Positions 1 through 7,679 of a DNA stretch of 38,297 bases are shown here, piece by piece. The stretch is from Clostridia bacterium (GTDB lineage: Bacteria; Bacillota; Clostridia; Christensenellales; QALW01), in the NCBI GenBank assembly GCA_900769815.1, contig CAAGID010000043.1, positions 1 to 38,297 of the forward strand, read 5' to 3'. Position 1 is the stretch's first letter, and every line of letters begins with the position of its first letter. The position numbers were made by a program, and so were the translations under genes. A model generated the notes under the pieces. The model had not been told where the DNA came from, ran no database searches, and was given only the letters and a program-made list of their open reading frames with translations.

Positions 1-60
1 AAAGAGGGAGTTTACACAGACGTAAATGACTGAATTTTGCAAGTGAATGCAACGAAGGAA
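1..60. repeat. Diverged copy (partial) of the intergenic foldback repeat seen complete at 15640-15762
   Basis: No gene is visible here. Positions 5-34 share a GAGGGAGTTTAC...GTAAATGAC core with positions 15684-15713, where the same core is the tip of a long imperfect palindrome. The sequence after the core (TTTTGC...GCAACGAAGG) resembles the right arm of that element. The left arm would lie before the window. A matching outer end (AGAGCGTAAAAAA on the minus strand, from position 152 downwards) abuts the mntP stop codon, so the element may extend to 152 with hairpins inserted. Homology is by eye only. Confidence 0.5.
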
Positions 61-92
61 ATATACCCCTGCAAAGTTTTGCAGGGGTATAT
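61..92. repeat. Perfect 14-bp inverted repeat (hairpin)
   Basis: ATATACCCCTGCAA (61-74) and its exact reverse complement (79-92) are separated by AGTT. There is no clear T-run on either side, so it is a strong hairpin but not a textbook terminator. It lies between the repeat core at 5-34 and the terminator at 118-147. Confidence 0.7.
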
Positions 93-117
93 GTTTGTAA
101 GGGTTTGTCAGTGCTCT

Positions 118-147
118 AAGCACTTCAAATGAAGTGCTTTTTTTTAC
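118..147 (+). terminator. Rho-independent terminator of an off-window plus-strand gene
   Basis: AAGCACTTC (118-126), loop AAAT, GAAGTGCTT (131-139) and then a run of T. The T-run is on the plus strand, so it ends transcription entering from the left of the window, convergent with mntP. Confidence 0.75.
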
Positions 148-150
148 GCT

Positions 151-729
151 CTAAAATATGCCTGTTATAAAAATTTCAAGTCCTATCAAAATTAAAATTA
201 CTCCACCAAATATTGAGGCTTTGTTGGATAGCTTTGTACCAAACTTTTTACCGATTATAATACCTATAAAGCAGATAACAAAAGTGATGGAGGCAATTAT
301 AAGTGCATTTACAACAGCTTCAATAAAATTATTATCGGAAATTGTAAAGCCTACGGAGAGGGCGTCAATGCTTGTTGCCACGCCTTGAACAAGCAATAAG
401 CCTATATTCAATGATTTTGAACATTCATTTTCGCATTTGTTTTCAAGACCCTCGATAAGCATTTTACCACCTATTAACACAAGCAGGACAAGTGCTATCC
501 AGGGTATAAACTTTTCAAAAACTTTAAAATATTCAACAAGGGTATGTACTAAAAACCATCCAATAAGTGGCATCAAACCCTGAAATACTGCAAAAGTTCC
601 CGAAACAAGACACATTTTGCTATTTTTCATATATGGCTCGTTTAGTCCGTTTGCAAGCGAAACGGAAAAAGCATCCATAGCAAGTCCTACGCCGAGACCG
701 ATAGCCGTTACAAAAAATGCAAAATCCAT
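151..729 (-). CDS. mntP: Manganese efflux pump MntP
   Basis: A 192-residue membrane protein of the MntP (formerly YebN) family, which exports Mn2+ across the cytoplasmic membrane. It is almost entirely hydrophobic with about six membrane spans. The family's duplicated D-x4-S signature is present twice, as AMDAFSVSLANG near residue 18 and SIDALSVGFTIS near residue 121, with the acidic residues lying in the membrane. Length matches the family (180-195). The start ATG has AAGGAG just upstream, overlapping the stop of the carboxypeptidase gene 9 nt before, so the two are probably one transcript. No yybP-ykoY manganese riboswitch is visible directly upstream. The related sporulation protein YtaF is the main alternative but fits less well. 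Confidence 0.9.
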   Translation of the reverse strand: MDFAFFVTAIGLGVGLAMDAFSVSLANGLNEPYMKNSKMCLVSGTFAVFQGLMPLIGWFLVHTLVEYFKVFEKFIPWIALVLLVLIGGKMLIEGLENKCENECSKSLNIGLLLVQGVATSIDALSVGFTISDNNFIEAVVNALIIASITFVICFIGIIIGKKFGTKLSNKASIFGGVILILIGLEIFITGIF

Positions 730-738
730 AAAATCTCC

Positions 739-2166
739 TTAAAACATTGGGCGGTTTCCCGGACGGTTTCTTCTCTCGCTTCTGCCGATACCGTTTTTCT
801 GTCTTGCACGGATTCGCATTGTCTGACGTCTACGAGTATAGATAAAAAATGCAACTACAAAGGCAAAAATAAGAATTGTAATAAAAGGTATAAGGAAATA
901 CTTGCTTGCTAAAAATCCCCATGAAAATCTTGCTTTACCTTTTATACCCAAAGGAACAAGATCCATTGGACTTTCAACTTCAGCATCAACGTTTCTTGAA
1001 GCTAATGCGGTAACTGAATAGATAACCTCATTTTTATAGATATACTCAATAGTGCCAACGTCGTCGCCTGCCCTTTGAGGTGCCTGAAGAACAGGGTATC
1101 GGATAGAAAGTACACTTTCATCAAAGGTTCTTATTTTTTTACCTTCCGAAGCTGAAAGAGTTATATACTTATCTTCCTCAGGATGCTGTATGTAAAGTTC
1201 AAGCTGACCGTTTGATTCATCAGAGTTTTCGGCATTTTCAAGGTCAACAACTATTCTTTTTGTTGAAAAAACCTCTCTTAAATTAAGGGTATCAAAACTT
1301 CCCAAACCGTAATTTAAAAGCTTAGTCATATCGTTATCACGGTGATTCTGCTCAGAAAAGGTTATTACCGCAACAAGTCTTCTGCCATCCTTTTCATAAT
1401 AGCTTGCCAAGCAGTTACCAGCAAGTTTGGTAAAACCTGTTTTTATGCCTTTATAGCCCTCAAAATACATCTTGGAGTTAGGCTTAAGAAGCTCGTTAGT
1501 GTTATAATAAGTTTGTGAAGACGGTGCATTTTTGTCGCCGTTGGAATAAATCGTTGCAGTATATTTATAAGCTGAAAATATTTTTACGAGCTCAGGCTTT
1601 TCACAGAGAGCTTCTGACAAAAGAGCGAGGTCATAGGTAGTGGTATAGTGGCCGTCCTCGTCAAATCCGTGTGCGTTTTTAAAGCTGGAGCCCGTCATAC
1701 CAAGTGCTTGTGCTTTATCGTTCATCAGCTTTGCAAAATTCTCTTCATTGCCTGAAACGATATAGGCAAGGGCTTTTGCCGCATCATTTCCCGAAGGAAG
1801 CATCATTGCATAAAAAAGGTCGTAAATACTTATCATGTCGCCGCTTTTTAAGTTGGCGCTTGATGAGCCTGCCGGCACGTCAATCATATTATTGGTAAGG
1901 GTTACAAGCTCATTATGTCTGCCCTCCGTTTGCTCGTAGGCAACAAGCAGAGTCATCATTTTCGTTAAGCTTGCAGGACGGCATTGCTTATTCATATTAC
2001 GCTTATACAAAATTGTATCGGTATTAAGATCAATTAGAATAGCTCCGTTTGCCGTTATATCAAGGGATTTGCCTGTGGCAATATCTTCATATGCGAAGCA
2101 GGGTACTGTAAGAATTATAAAAACAATTATCGCACTTACTGCTTTTTTGAAAACTTTAAAAGCCAT
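739..2166 (-). CDS. D-alanyl-D-alanine carboxypeptidase (PBP5/DacF type, peptidase S11)
   Basis: This serine carboxypeptidase trims the terminal D-Ala from peptidoglycan pentapeptides outside the cell. The product is 475 residues. It has a signal peptide (about 1-25, ending PCFA), the three penicillin-binding motifs SLTK (66-69, nucleophile Ser66), SGN (125-127) and KTG (242-244), a C-terminal beta domain, and a membrane anchor near 428-450 followed by an Arg-rich tail. A TM anchor replaces the amphipathic helix of classical PBP5. The reading frame is open to 2193, but the ATG at 2166 is chosen because GGAGTTGG sits 8-9 nt upstream and it gives a proper signal peptide. A promoter (TTTACA, 17 bp, TATACT) lies just upstream. 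mntP follows after 9 nt. Confidence 0.93.
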   Translation of the reverse strand: MAFKVFKKAVSAIIVFIILTVPCFAYEDIATGKSLDITANGAILIDLNTDTILYKRNMNKQCRPASLTKMMTLLVAYEQTEGRHNELVTLTNNMIDVPAGSSSANLKSGDMISIYDLFYAMMLPSGNDAAKALAYIVSGNEENFAKLMNDKAQALGMTGSSFKNAHGFDEDGHYTTTYDLALLSEALCEKPELVKIFSAYKYTATIYSNGDKNAPSSQTYYNTNELLKPNSKMYFEGYKGIKTGFTKLAGNCLASYYEKDGRRLVAVITFSEQNHRDNDMTKLLNYGLGSFDTLNLREVFSTKRIVVDLENAENSDESNGQLELYIQHPEEDKYITLSASEGKKIRTFDESVLSIRYPVLQAPQRAGDDVGTIEYIYKNEVIYSVTALASRNVDAEVESPMDLVPLGIKGKARFSWGFLASKYFLIPFITILIFAFVVAFFIYTRRRQTMRIRARQKNGIGRSERRNRPGNRPMF

Positions 2167-2199
2167 AATCCAACTCCTATATATTATATACAATATAAT

Positions 2200-2228
2200 A
2201 GTATAAAATATTTATCCGCTTTTGTAAA
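2200..2228 (-). promoter_or_regulatory. Sigma-A type promoter of the carboxypeptidase-mntP unit
   Basis: On the minus strand TTTACA (2228-2223), a 17-bp spacer and TATACT (2205-2200), about 35 bp before the ATG at 2166. Confidence 0.65.
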
Positions 2229-2241
2229 CAAAATTTTTATT

Positions 2242-3798
2242 TTACATTAAAGGAGCTATTGCTTTTATCAGCTTTCCTGCCAGCCGTGACAAAAAACTGC
2301 GTTTTTTTATATCTTTTTTATTAACCCAATGACTTTTCTCAAAGGTTTTTATAAAATCAGCATAAATATCCTTAATACACTCTGTTTCATACATTAAAAG
2401 ACCGCACTCAAAATGGAGATACAAGCTTCTGTAATCAAGATTTACTGTTCCGACGGTCGCATATTTCCCATCAACAAGAAATACCTTGGCGTGAATAAAA
2501 CCGGGAGTGTAAGTATAAATTTTCACACCTGCCTTAATGAGCGAAGGATAATGGTCCTCAGCAAGCACGTAAGCATAAATATGATCGGGCTTTGCAGGCA
2601 GAATTATTCTTACGTCAACTCCTCTTTTTGCCGCATATTTAAGTGCTGTTTCCATTTCGCTATCAATAATCAGATAGGGCGTCATAATATATATATAATT
2701 TTCAGCACGGTTTATAAGGTCAAGATATACGTTTTCAGCCAAAAGCTCATCATCTGTAGGGTTGTCGCCGTAGGGAATAACAATACCTGCCTCTTTAGTT
2801 TTGTGCTCTGTAAGATACTCCTGATACGCGCGAGTTTTTTCGTTATGATTCCACATTTCGAGAAACATAAGCGTAAAACCGGTTACTGCCTCACCCTCAA
2901 TTTTTACCGCAGTATCCTTCCAGTGACCGTGTGGGGAAGTAACGTTTATATATTCGTCTGCAAGGTTGACACCGCCTGTATACGCACATACGCCGTCAAT
3001 AACGAGAATTTTTCTGTGGTCGCGGTTATTATAATGGGTTGAAACAAAGGGTCTTAAGGGCGAAAACATTTTACACTTTATACCAAGCTTTTTTAACTTG
3101 CGGGGGTAATTATAGGGAAGATTGCTCACGGCATTGGTTCCGTCATATAATACCCTTACCTCCACGCCTTTTTCCGCCTTCTCTTTTAGAATCGAAAGGA
3201 TACTATCCCACATAAAGCCTTCCTTGATAATAAAATACTCAAGAAAAATGAATTTCTCCGCTTTTTTTAACTGCAAAAGCATATCCTCCAGCATATTTTC
3301 GCCCAAAGGGAAATATGTGGTCTTTGAATTTTCGTAAGCAGAAAATCCTGAAAAATCCTTTAAATATCGGGAAAGATTATAAAAGCCCTTATCTTCAATT
3401 TTTAATTTTTCATAAGTTTTTTTATTGTCGGGGCGATATTTTCTGCCCTCAGAAATGGTACGTGCTACGGCTCTTTGTTCAATGCGGTGGCCAAGGTCTG
3501 TACGCACAAAAAGGTACATAAGTGCACCGAACACCGGCAGTACCCCAATAAAAAAACACCAGGAAAGTTTGATTGCAGGATTTTCCTCCGTATTAAGCAC
3601 AAAAATTAAAAAAACTAAAGTAAAAACCGTTATACTTCCGAAAAAATACGGAACATATTTACTTGCCGAAAACATCAGCGTTGATAACAATAAAAGTTGT
3701 ACAAACAATAACAACATTATTATCATCGTTCTTCCGAATATTACGTGAACAAAGCCTCTTTTGCTCTTTTTGACTATTTTGTTTTCTTTGATTTTCAT
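2242..3798 (-). CDS. cls: Cardiolipin synthase (phospholipase D family)
   Basis: It condenses two phosphatidylglycerol molecules into cardiolipin at the membrane. The 518-residue product has N-terminal hydrophobic segments (about 20-44, 50-69 and 78-99). Two phospholipase D HKD motifs follow: DHRKILVIDG with catalytic His261, and IHAKVFLVDG with His436, each followed by the expected GG.N or GT.NLDYRS. Length and layout match bacterial Cls (480-520). The ATG has AAGGTGAT upstream. It is divergent from ispE. Its own promoter is probably TGATATAAT (extended -10) on the minus strand at 3829-3821. The 76-bp gap before the carboxypeptidase contains a separate promoter, so the two need not be cotranscribed. 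Confidence 0.95.
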   Translation of the reverse strand: MKIKENKIVKKSKRGFVHVIFGRTMIIMLLLFVQLLLLSTLMFSASKYVPYFFGSITVFTLVFLIFVLNTEENPAIKLSWCFFIGVLPVFGALMYLFVRTDLGHRIEQRAVARTISEGRKYRPDNKKTYEKLKIEDKGFYNLSRYLKDFSGFSAYENSKTTYFPLGENMLEDMLLQLKKAEKFIFLEYFIIKEGFMWDSILSILKEKAEKGVEVRVLYDGTNAVSNLPYNYPRKLKKLGIKCKMFSPLRPFVSTHYNNRDHRKILVIDGVCAYTGGVNLADEYINVTSPHGHWKDTAVKIEGEAVTGFTLMFLEMWNHNEKTRAYQEYLTEHKTKEAGIVIPYGDNPTDDELLAENVYLDLINRAENYIYIMTPYLIIDSEMETALKYAAKRGVDVRIILPAKPDHIYAYVLAEDHYPSLIKAGVKIYTYTPGFIHAKVFLVDGKYATVGTVNLDYRSLYLHFECGLLMYETECIKDIYADFIKTFEKSHWVNKKDIKKRSFLSRLAGKLIKAIAPLM

Positions 3799-3820
3799 AA
3801 AAATATCACCTTCAGCGAGG

Positions 3821-3829
3821 ATTATATCA
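3821..3829 (-). promoter_or_regulatory. Extended -10 promoter element of cls
   Basis: The minus strand reads TGATATAAT. The -35 is poor (GTGAAA-like), which fits an extended -10 promoter. It lies about 23 bp before the cls ATG. Confidence 0.45.
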
Positions 3830-3888
3830 AATTTTTATGTTTTTTTCACTATTCTTTGGTGAAAATTCAAGGAAATCATATTTTTATT

Positions 3889-3917
3889 TTGCAATTTTTA
3901 AATTTATATATTATACT
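3889..3917 (+). promoter_or_regulatory. Sigma-A type promoter of the ispE operon
   Basis: TTGCAA (3889-3894), a 17-bp spacer, TATACT (3912-3917). It is 34 bp before the ispE ATG and divergent from cls. Confidence 0.65.
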
Positions 3918-3950
3918 ATATATATAAAGATAAAATGGAGAAGTATATCT

Positions 3951-4829
3951 ATGGACTCTGTTATCGTTTCTACTCCTGCAAAAATCAATTGGACTCTTGA
4001 TATTCTTTCTGTTGATGAAAGAGGCTATCATATTCTTGATATGCTTATGCAAAGGATAACCTTGTTTGATTCAGTTAGAATTACCAAATCTGAAGAAATA
4101 AGTCTTTCAAGTAATCAGCGTTGGCTGCCCTGTGACGAAAGAAACACCGCCTTTAAAAGCGCCTCGCTTTTCTTTGAGGCAGCAGGCATTAAAGGCGGCT
4201 CAAAAATTTACATAAAAAAGAATATTCCTTCAGGGGCAGGGCTTGCAGGCGGCAGTGCCGATGCCGCGGCAGTTTTAAAAGGTCTTAACGCCCTTTATAA
4301 ATTCCCTTTATCTGAAGATGAGTTAGCAAACATTGCTCTTGAAATTGGTGCAGATGTACCTTTTATGTTAAAAAGCGGACTTTACCGTGCAGGCGGTATA
4401 GGCGAAAAGCTTGAAAAGCTTTCTACGCCCAACCCATATCCCTTGCTTTTAATTATGAACAAGCGACAGAGTGCTTCAACGAAAAGAGTTTACAGCTTAT
4501 ATGATGAAATCGGCAGTAACCAGAAGCCTCGAACCGATGACTTTATCGAAGCCTTAAAAGCAAAGGATTATGAAAAAATGCGTTTTTCGGGCGGTAATGT
4601 TTTAACGGAAAGCGCAATAAGCATTGCCCCGGATATTAAAGATAACTTAAAGCGTTTAAATGATGCAGGTGCATTATTTACCTCAATGACAGGCAGCGGA
4701 AGCGTATGCTTTGGCGTTTTTAAAACTATTGACGATGCAGTTCAAGCGGAAAGACTTTTTTCTGACAGATGGCATTACGTTTGTCACGCATCTTCCTGCG
4801 GAATACGTATAAAGGAGAATTTCAAATGA
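3951..4829 (+). CDS. ispE: 4-diphosphocytidyl-2-C-methyl-D-erythritol kinase
   Basis: It phosphorylates CDP-methylerythritol in the MEP isoprenoid pathway in the cytoplasm. The 292-residue GHMP kinase has the family's N-terminal PAKINWTLDIL segment, the ATP-binding motif PSGAGLAGGSADAA (about 92-105) and the C-terminal MTGSGSVCFG motif. Length is typical (280-300). The frame is open from 3837, but ATG 3951 is chosen because GGAGAAG lies 10 nt upstream and the protein aligns from MDSVIVSTPAKIN. The stop overlaps the lgt start as ATGA (4826-4829), so lgt is translationally coupled. It is the first gene of a plus-strand operon running to about 10199. Confidence 0.96.
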   Translation: MDSVIVSTPAKINWTLDILSVDERGYHILDMLMQRITLFDSVRITKSEEISLSSNQRWLPCDERNTAFKSASLFFEAAGIKGGSKIYIKKNIPSGAGLAGGSADAAAVLKGLNALYKFPLSEDELANIALEIGADVPFMLKSGLYRAGGIGEKLEKLSTPNPYPLLLIMNKRQSASTKRVYSLYDEIGSNQKPRTDDFIEALKAKDYEKMRFSGGNVLTESAISIAPDIKDNLKRLNDAGALFTSMTGSGSVCFGVFKTIDDAVQAERLFSDRWHYVCHASSCGIRIKENFK

Positions 4830-5692
4830 ATTTTTTAGCTAAAACAGGTGTTTTAATTGAGAATTTTTTAGGTATCGACGGTTTTGACATCTATTGGTAC
4901 GGACTTTTAATTGCAACGGGCTTTTTGCTTGCATTTTTCCTTACAAATTTCTTTTGTAAAAGACGAGGTTATAAAGCTGATTTAACTACAGATATGCTTA
5001 TTATCTGTATTTTAGGTGCTGTTGTAGGCGCAAGACTTTATTACGTTATATTCTCCTGGTCTGATTTCTACGTGCCTGTAGATTTTGGACAGACTCTTAT
5101 GAATATTATAAATATCCGTCAGGGCGGACTTGCCATTTACGGCGGAATTATCGGTTCAATTTTAGGTCTTTCAATTTATGCCTTTGTTAAAAAATTAAAG
5201 CTTCTTTCTCTTTTAGACGTTTGTGCACCTTCTCTTGCCTTAGGTCAGGCAATTGGCAGATGGGGAAACTTCTTTAATCAGGAAGCCCACGGCGGTTTTG
5301 TTGAAAATCCCGATTTGCAGTTTTTCCCTTATGCAGTTTACCTTGACAATCCTAAAGACGCCATAACTCCCGGCTGGTATCAGGCAACCTTCTTTTATGA
5401 ATCAATTTGGTGCTTTATTATCTGTGCCGTTCTCGTTTATATCTTTTTTAAACAAAAATATACAGGGCAGATTACCTTATGGTATCTTGCTCTTTACGGC
5501 TTTGAACGGGGCATAGTTGAGTGGCTTCGCACCGATCAGCTTCAGCTGGGCGGATTACCCGTTTCTGCAATACTCAGCATTTGCTTATGTATAAGTGCAA
5601 CGGTTATTCTTATAGTTTTAAAAATAAAAAAAGTGAATAAGCCCTTACCTTTTTATAAAAAAGGCGAGAAACCCCAGACAGAGGAGACATAA
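4826..5692 (+). CDS. lgt: Phosphatidylglycerol:prolipoprotein diacylglyceryl transferase
   Basis: It transfers diacylglycerol from phosphatidylglycerol to the lipobox Cys of prolipoproteins. The 288-residue integral membrane protein shows the Lgt signature RWGNFFNQEAHGG (conserved Arg, Asn and Glu) and the late ERGIVEWLRTDQL segment with the essential Arg. Early YWYGLLIATGF and the GARLYYV motif are also present. The frame opens at 4769 inside ispE, but the ATG at 4826 is used because AAAGGAG lies 8 nt upstream, and 4826-4829 forms an ATGA overlap with ispE. pncB follows 2 nt after the stop. Confidence 0.96.
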   Translation: MNFLAKTGVLIENFLGIDGFDIYWYGLLIATGFLLAFFLTNFFCKRRGYKADLTTDMLIICILGAVVGARLYYVIFSWSDFYVPVDFGQTLMNIINIRQGGLAIYGGIIGSILGLSIYAFVKKLKLLSLLDVCAPSLALGQAIGRWGNFFNQEAHGGFVENPDLQFFPYAVYLDNPKDAITPGWYQATFFYESIWCFIICAVLVYIFFKQKYTGQITLWYLALYGFERGIVEWLRTDQLQLGGLPVSAILSICLCISATVILIVLKIKKVNKPLPFYKKGEKPQTEET

Positions 5693-5694
5693 CT

Positions 5695-7131
5695 ATGCGT
5701 AACTTAACAATGATGACCGACCTTTATCAGCTTACGATGATGAACGGCTATTTAAAAAACGGAATGAAAGATAATATTGCCGTTTTTGACCTTTTCTTTC
5801 GACCCTTACAAAATCACAGCGTTTACGCAGTAATGGCAGGTCTTGAGCAGGCTATTGAGTACGTTGAAAATCTTCACTTTTCTGAGGATGACCTTGACTA
5901 TCTTCACTCACTTAATATCTTTGGTGAAGACTTTTTAAGTTATCTTAGGGATTTTAAGTTTTCAGGCGAAATTTATGCCGTTGAAGAAGGTACTCCTGTT
6001 TTCCCAAGAGAGCCTTTGATTCGCGTAAAAGCTCCTATTATGGAAGCTCAGCTAATGGAAACTGCTCTTCTTAACATTATTAACCATCAGACTTTAATTG
6101 CAACCAAGGCATCAAAGGTTGTTACTGCCGCAGAGGGCGGAACCGTTCTTGAGTTTGGTTTAAGACGTGCACAAGGACCTGATGCAGGTATTTACGGTGC
6201 CCGTGCCGCAATAGTAGGCGGTTGTAACGGTACAAGTAACGTCTTAACCGGTCAGCTTTTTGACGTTAAGGTAGGCGGTACACACGCCCATTCCTGGGTA
6301 ATGTCCTTCCCTGACGAGCTTACTGCTTTCAGGGCTTATGCCGATATGTATCCTGACGGCTGTCTGTTGCTTGTTGATACGTACAACACCTTAAAAAGCG
6401 GTGTTCCCAACGCAATAACTGTTTTTAAAGAATTAAGAGCAAAAGGTCACGAGCCTATGGGCATCCGTCTTGATTCGGGCGACCTTGCCTATTTATCAAA
6501 GCGAGCAAGAAGAATGCTTGATGAAGCAGGCTTTGAAAACGCAAAGATATTTGCTTCGGGAGACCTTGATGAAAAAGTTATATGGGATCTTAAAATGCAA
6601 GGAGCACGTCTTGACGTTTACGGCGTAGGCACAAAGCTTATTACAAGTGACGATATGCCTGCTTTGGGCGGGGTATATAAGCTTGCTGCCGAAATAATTG
6701 ATGGCGAGATTATTCCTAAAATAAAGGTAAGTGAAAACCCCATAAAAGTTACGAACCCCGGATACAAGCAGGTTTACAGAATATACTCAAAGGACGATAA
6801 CAGAGCCATTGCCGATTTAATCACTCTTGACGATGAGGTTATAAACGAAAGTGAGCCTCTTACAATCTTTGACCCCGTTGACACGTGGAAAAAAATGACG
6901 TTGGAAAACTATTACGTTAAGAAACTTCTTGTGCCTATATTTATCGACGGTAAAAAGGTATATAATTCGCCTGCACTTAAGGATATTCAAAAGTATCATT
7001 TTGAGCAAATGGATACCTTGTGGGACGAATATAAGCGTCTTTCAAAACCCCACGTATATAAAGTTGACCTTTCAGAGAAGTTATACAATATGAAAAAACA
7101 ATTACTTGAAAGCGGAGGAGCTAAAAAATGA
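5695..7131 (+). CDS. pncB: Nicotinate phosphoribosyltransferase
   Basis: It makes nicotinate mononucleotide from nicotinate and PRPP in the NAD salvage pathway. The 478-residue product starts with the family N-terminus NLTMMTDLYQLTMMNGY. It also has EFGLRRAQGPDAG, a His in GGTHAHSWVMSF (the site phosphorylated in studied enzymes), VDTYNTLKSG, and IRLDSGDLAYLSK, which binds the phosphoribosyl group. This matches the roughly 480-residue Gram-positive form. A GAGGAGA ribosome site lies before ATG. It sits 2 nt after lgt and overlaps the next gene as ATGA (7128-7131). There is no obvious functional link to lgt or ispE beyond cotranscription. Confidence 0.96.
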   Translation: MRNLTMMTDLYQLTMMNGYLKNGMKDNIAVFDLFFRPLQNHSVYAVMAGLEQAIEYVENLHFSEDDLDYLHSLNIFGEDFLSYLRDFKFSGEIYAVEEGTPVFPREPLIRVKAPIMEAQLMETALLNIINHQTLIATKASKVVTAAEGGTVLEFGLRRAQGPDAGIYGARAAIVGGCNGTSNVLTGQLFDVKVGGTHAHSWVMSFPDELTAFRAYADMYPDGCLLLVDTYNTLKSGVPNAITVFKELRAKGHEPMGIRLDSGDLAYLSKRARRMLDEAGFENAKIFASGDLDEKVIWDLKMQGARLDVYGVGTKLITSDDMPALGGVYKLAAEIIDGEIIPKIKVSENPIKVTNPGYKQVYRIYSKDDNRAIADLITLDDEVINESEPLTIFDPVDTWKKMTLENYYVKKLLVPIFIDGKKVYNSPALKDIQKYHFEQMDTLWDEYKRLSKPHVYKVDLSEKLYNMKKQLLESGGAKK

Positions 7132-7679
7132 ATTTAAAGGCACGTTTAGGAAAATATAAGGCTAAAGAAGTGGATTCGTACATTGCACAGCTTAACGCAA
7201 CTCACGAGGAAGAAAAAAACAAGCTTTCTAATGAAATTACCTTATTAAGAGAAGAGCTTAAAACTCTTAAAGAACAGAACGACGAGCATAAAAAGAAGGA
7301 ATCCGTTATTGCTCAGGTTATGATTGATGCAACTCAGCGTGCAAAGGATATTGAAGACGATTACCGCAAGCGTGCAGACGAATCTGATGCCGCTTGCCAG
7401 AAGCTTCACGACGAGTGGGTTGAGGGTATGCAATCCGCCGCCGTTAACTTACAGAAAATGCGTGAAGAAGCAAAAACTATTTTAGAAAATATTGACGGTC
7501 AGTTTGCTTCACTTTGCTCTTGGGCAGATATGCGTCTTGATTCCCTTCAGGGTGCGGCATTACCCTCAAGCACAAAAGAGGAAAGCCTTGAAGCAGAAAT
7601 TCAGAAAGGTGCAAATGCTGATTTAGGCGAACTCTGCCGTGAGATGGGCTTAAACGAAGCTTCCGAAGATGAAGAATAA
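7128..7679 (+). CDS. DivIVA-like coiled-coil protein
   Basis: The 183-residue soluble protein is rich in Glu, Lys and Leu. A short N-terminal region (LKARLGKYKAKEVDSYIAQLNATHEEEK) resembles the start of DivIVA/GpsB family proteins, where a conserved turn is followed by a coiled coil. Residues about 20-120 are strongly predicted coiled coil by heptad pattern. The C-terminus is acidic. DivIVA proteins act as scaffolds at division sites and poles; this role is an inference here and the classic membrane-binding hydrophobic pair is not clear. It starts in an ATGA overlap with pncB, and its 3' end overlaps the next gene by 11 nt, so expression is coupled. Confidence is high for the gene and moderate for the family. 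Confidence 0.75.
   Translation: MNLKARLGKYKAKEVDSYIAQLNATHEEEKNKLSNEITLLREELKTLKEQNDEHKKKESVIAQVMIDATQRAKDIEDDYRKRADESDAACQKLHDEWVEGMQSAAVNLQKMREEAKTILENIDGQFASLCSWADMRLDSLQGAALPSSTKEESLEAEIQKGANADLGELCREMGLNEASEDEE

Noticed and set aside
730..2230. Manganese riboswitch (yybP-ykoY) controlling mntP
   Set aside because: mntP follows the carboxypeptidase gene by 9 nt and no leader of suitable length exists.
2413..3042. 209-codon plus-strand reading frame within cls
   Set aside because: It is antisense to a clear phospholipase D gene, has no ribosome site and no family resemblance.
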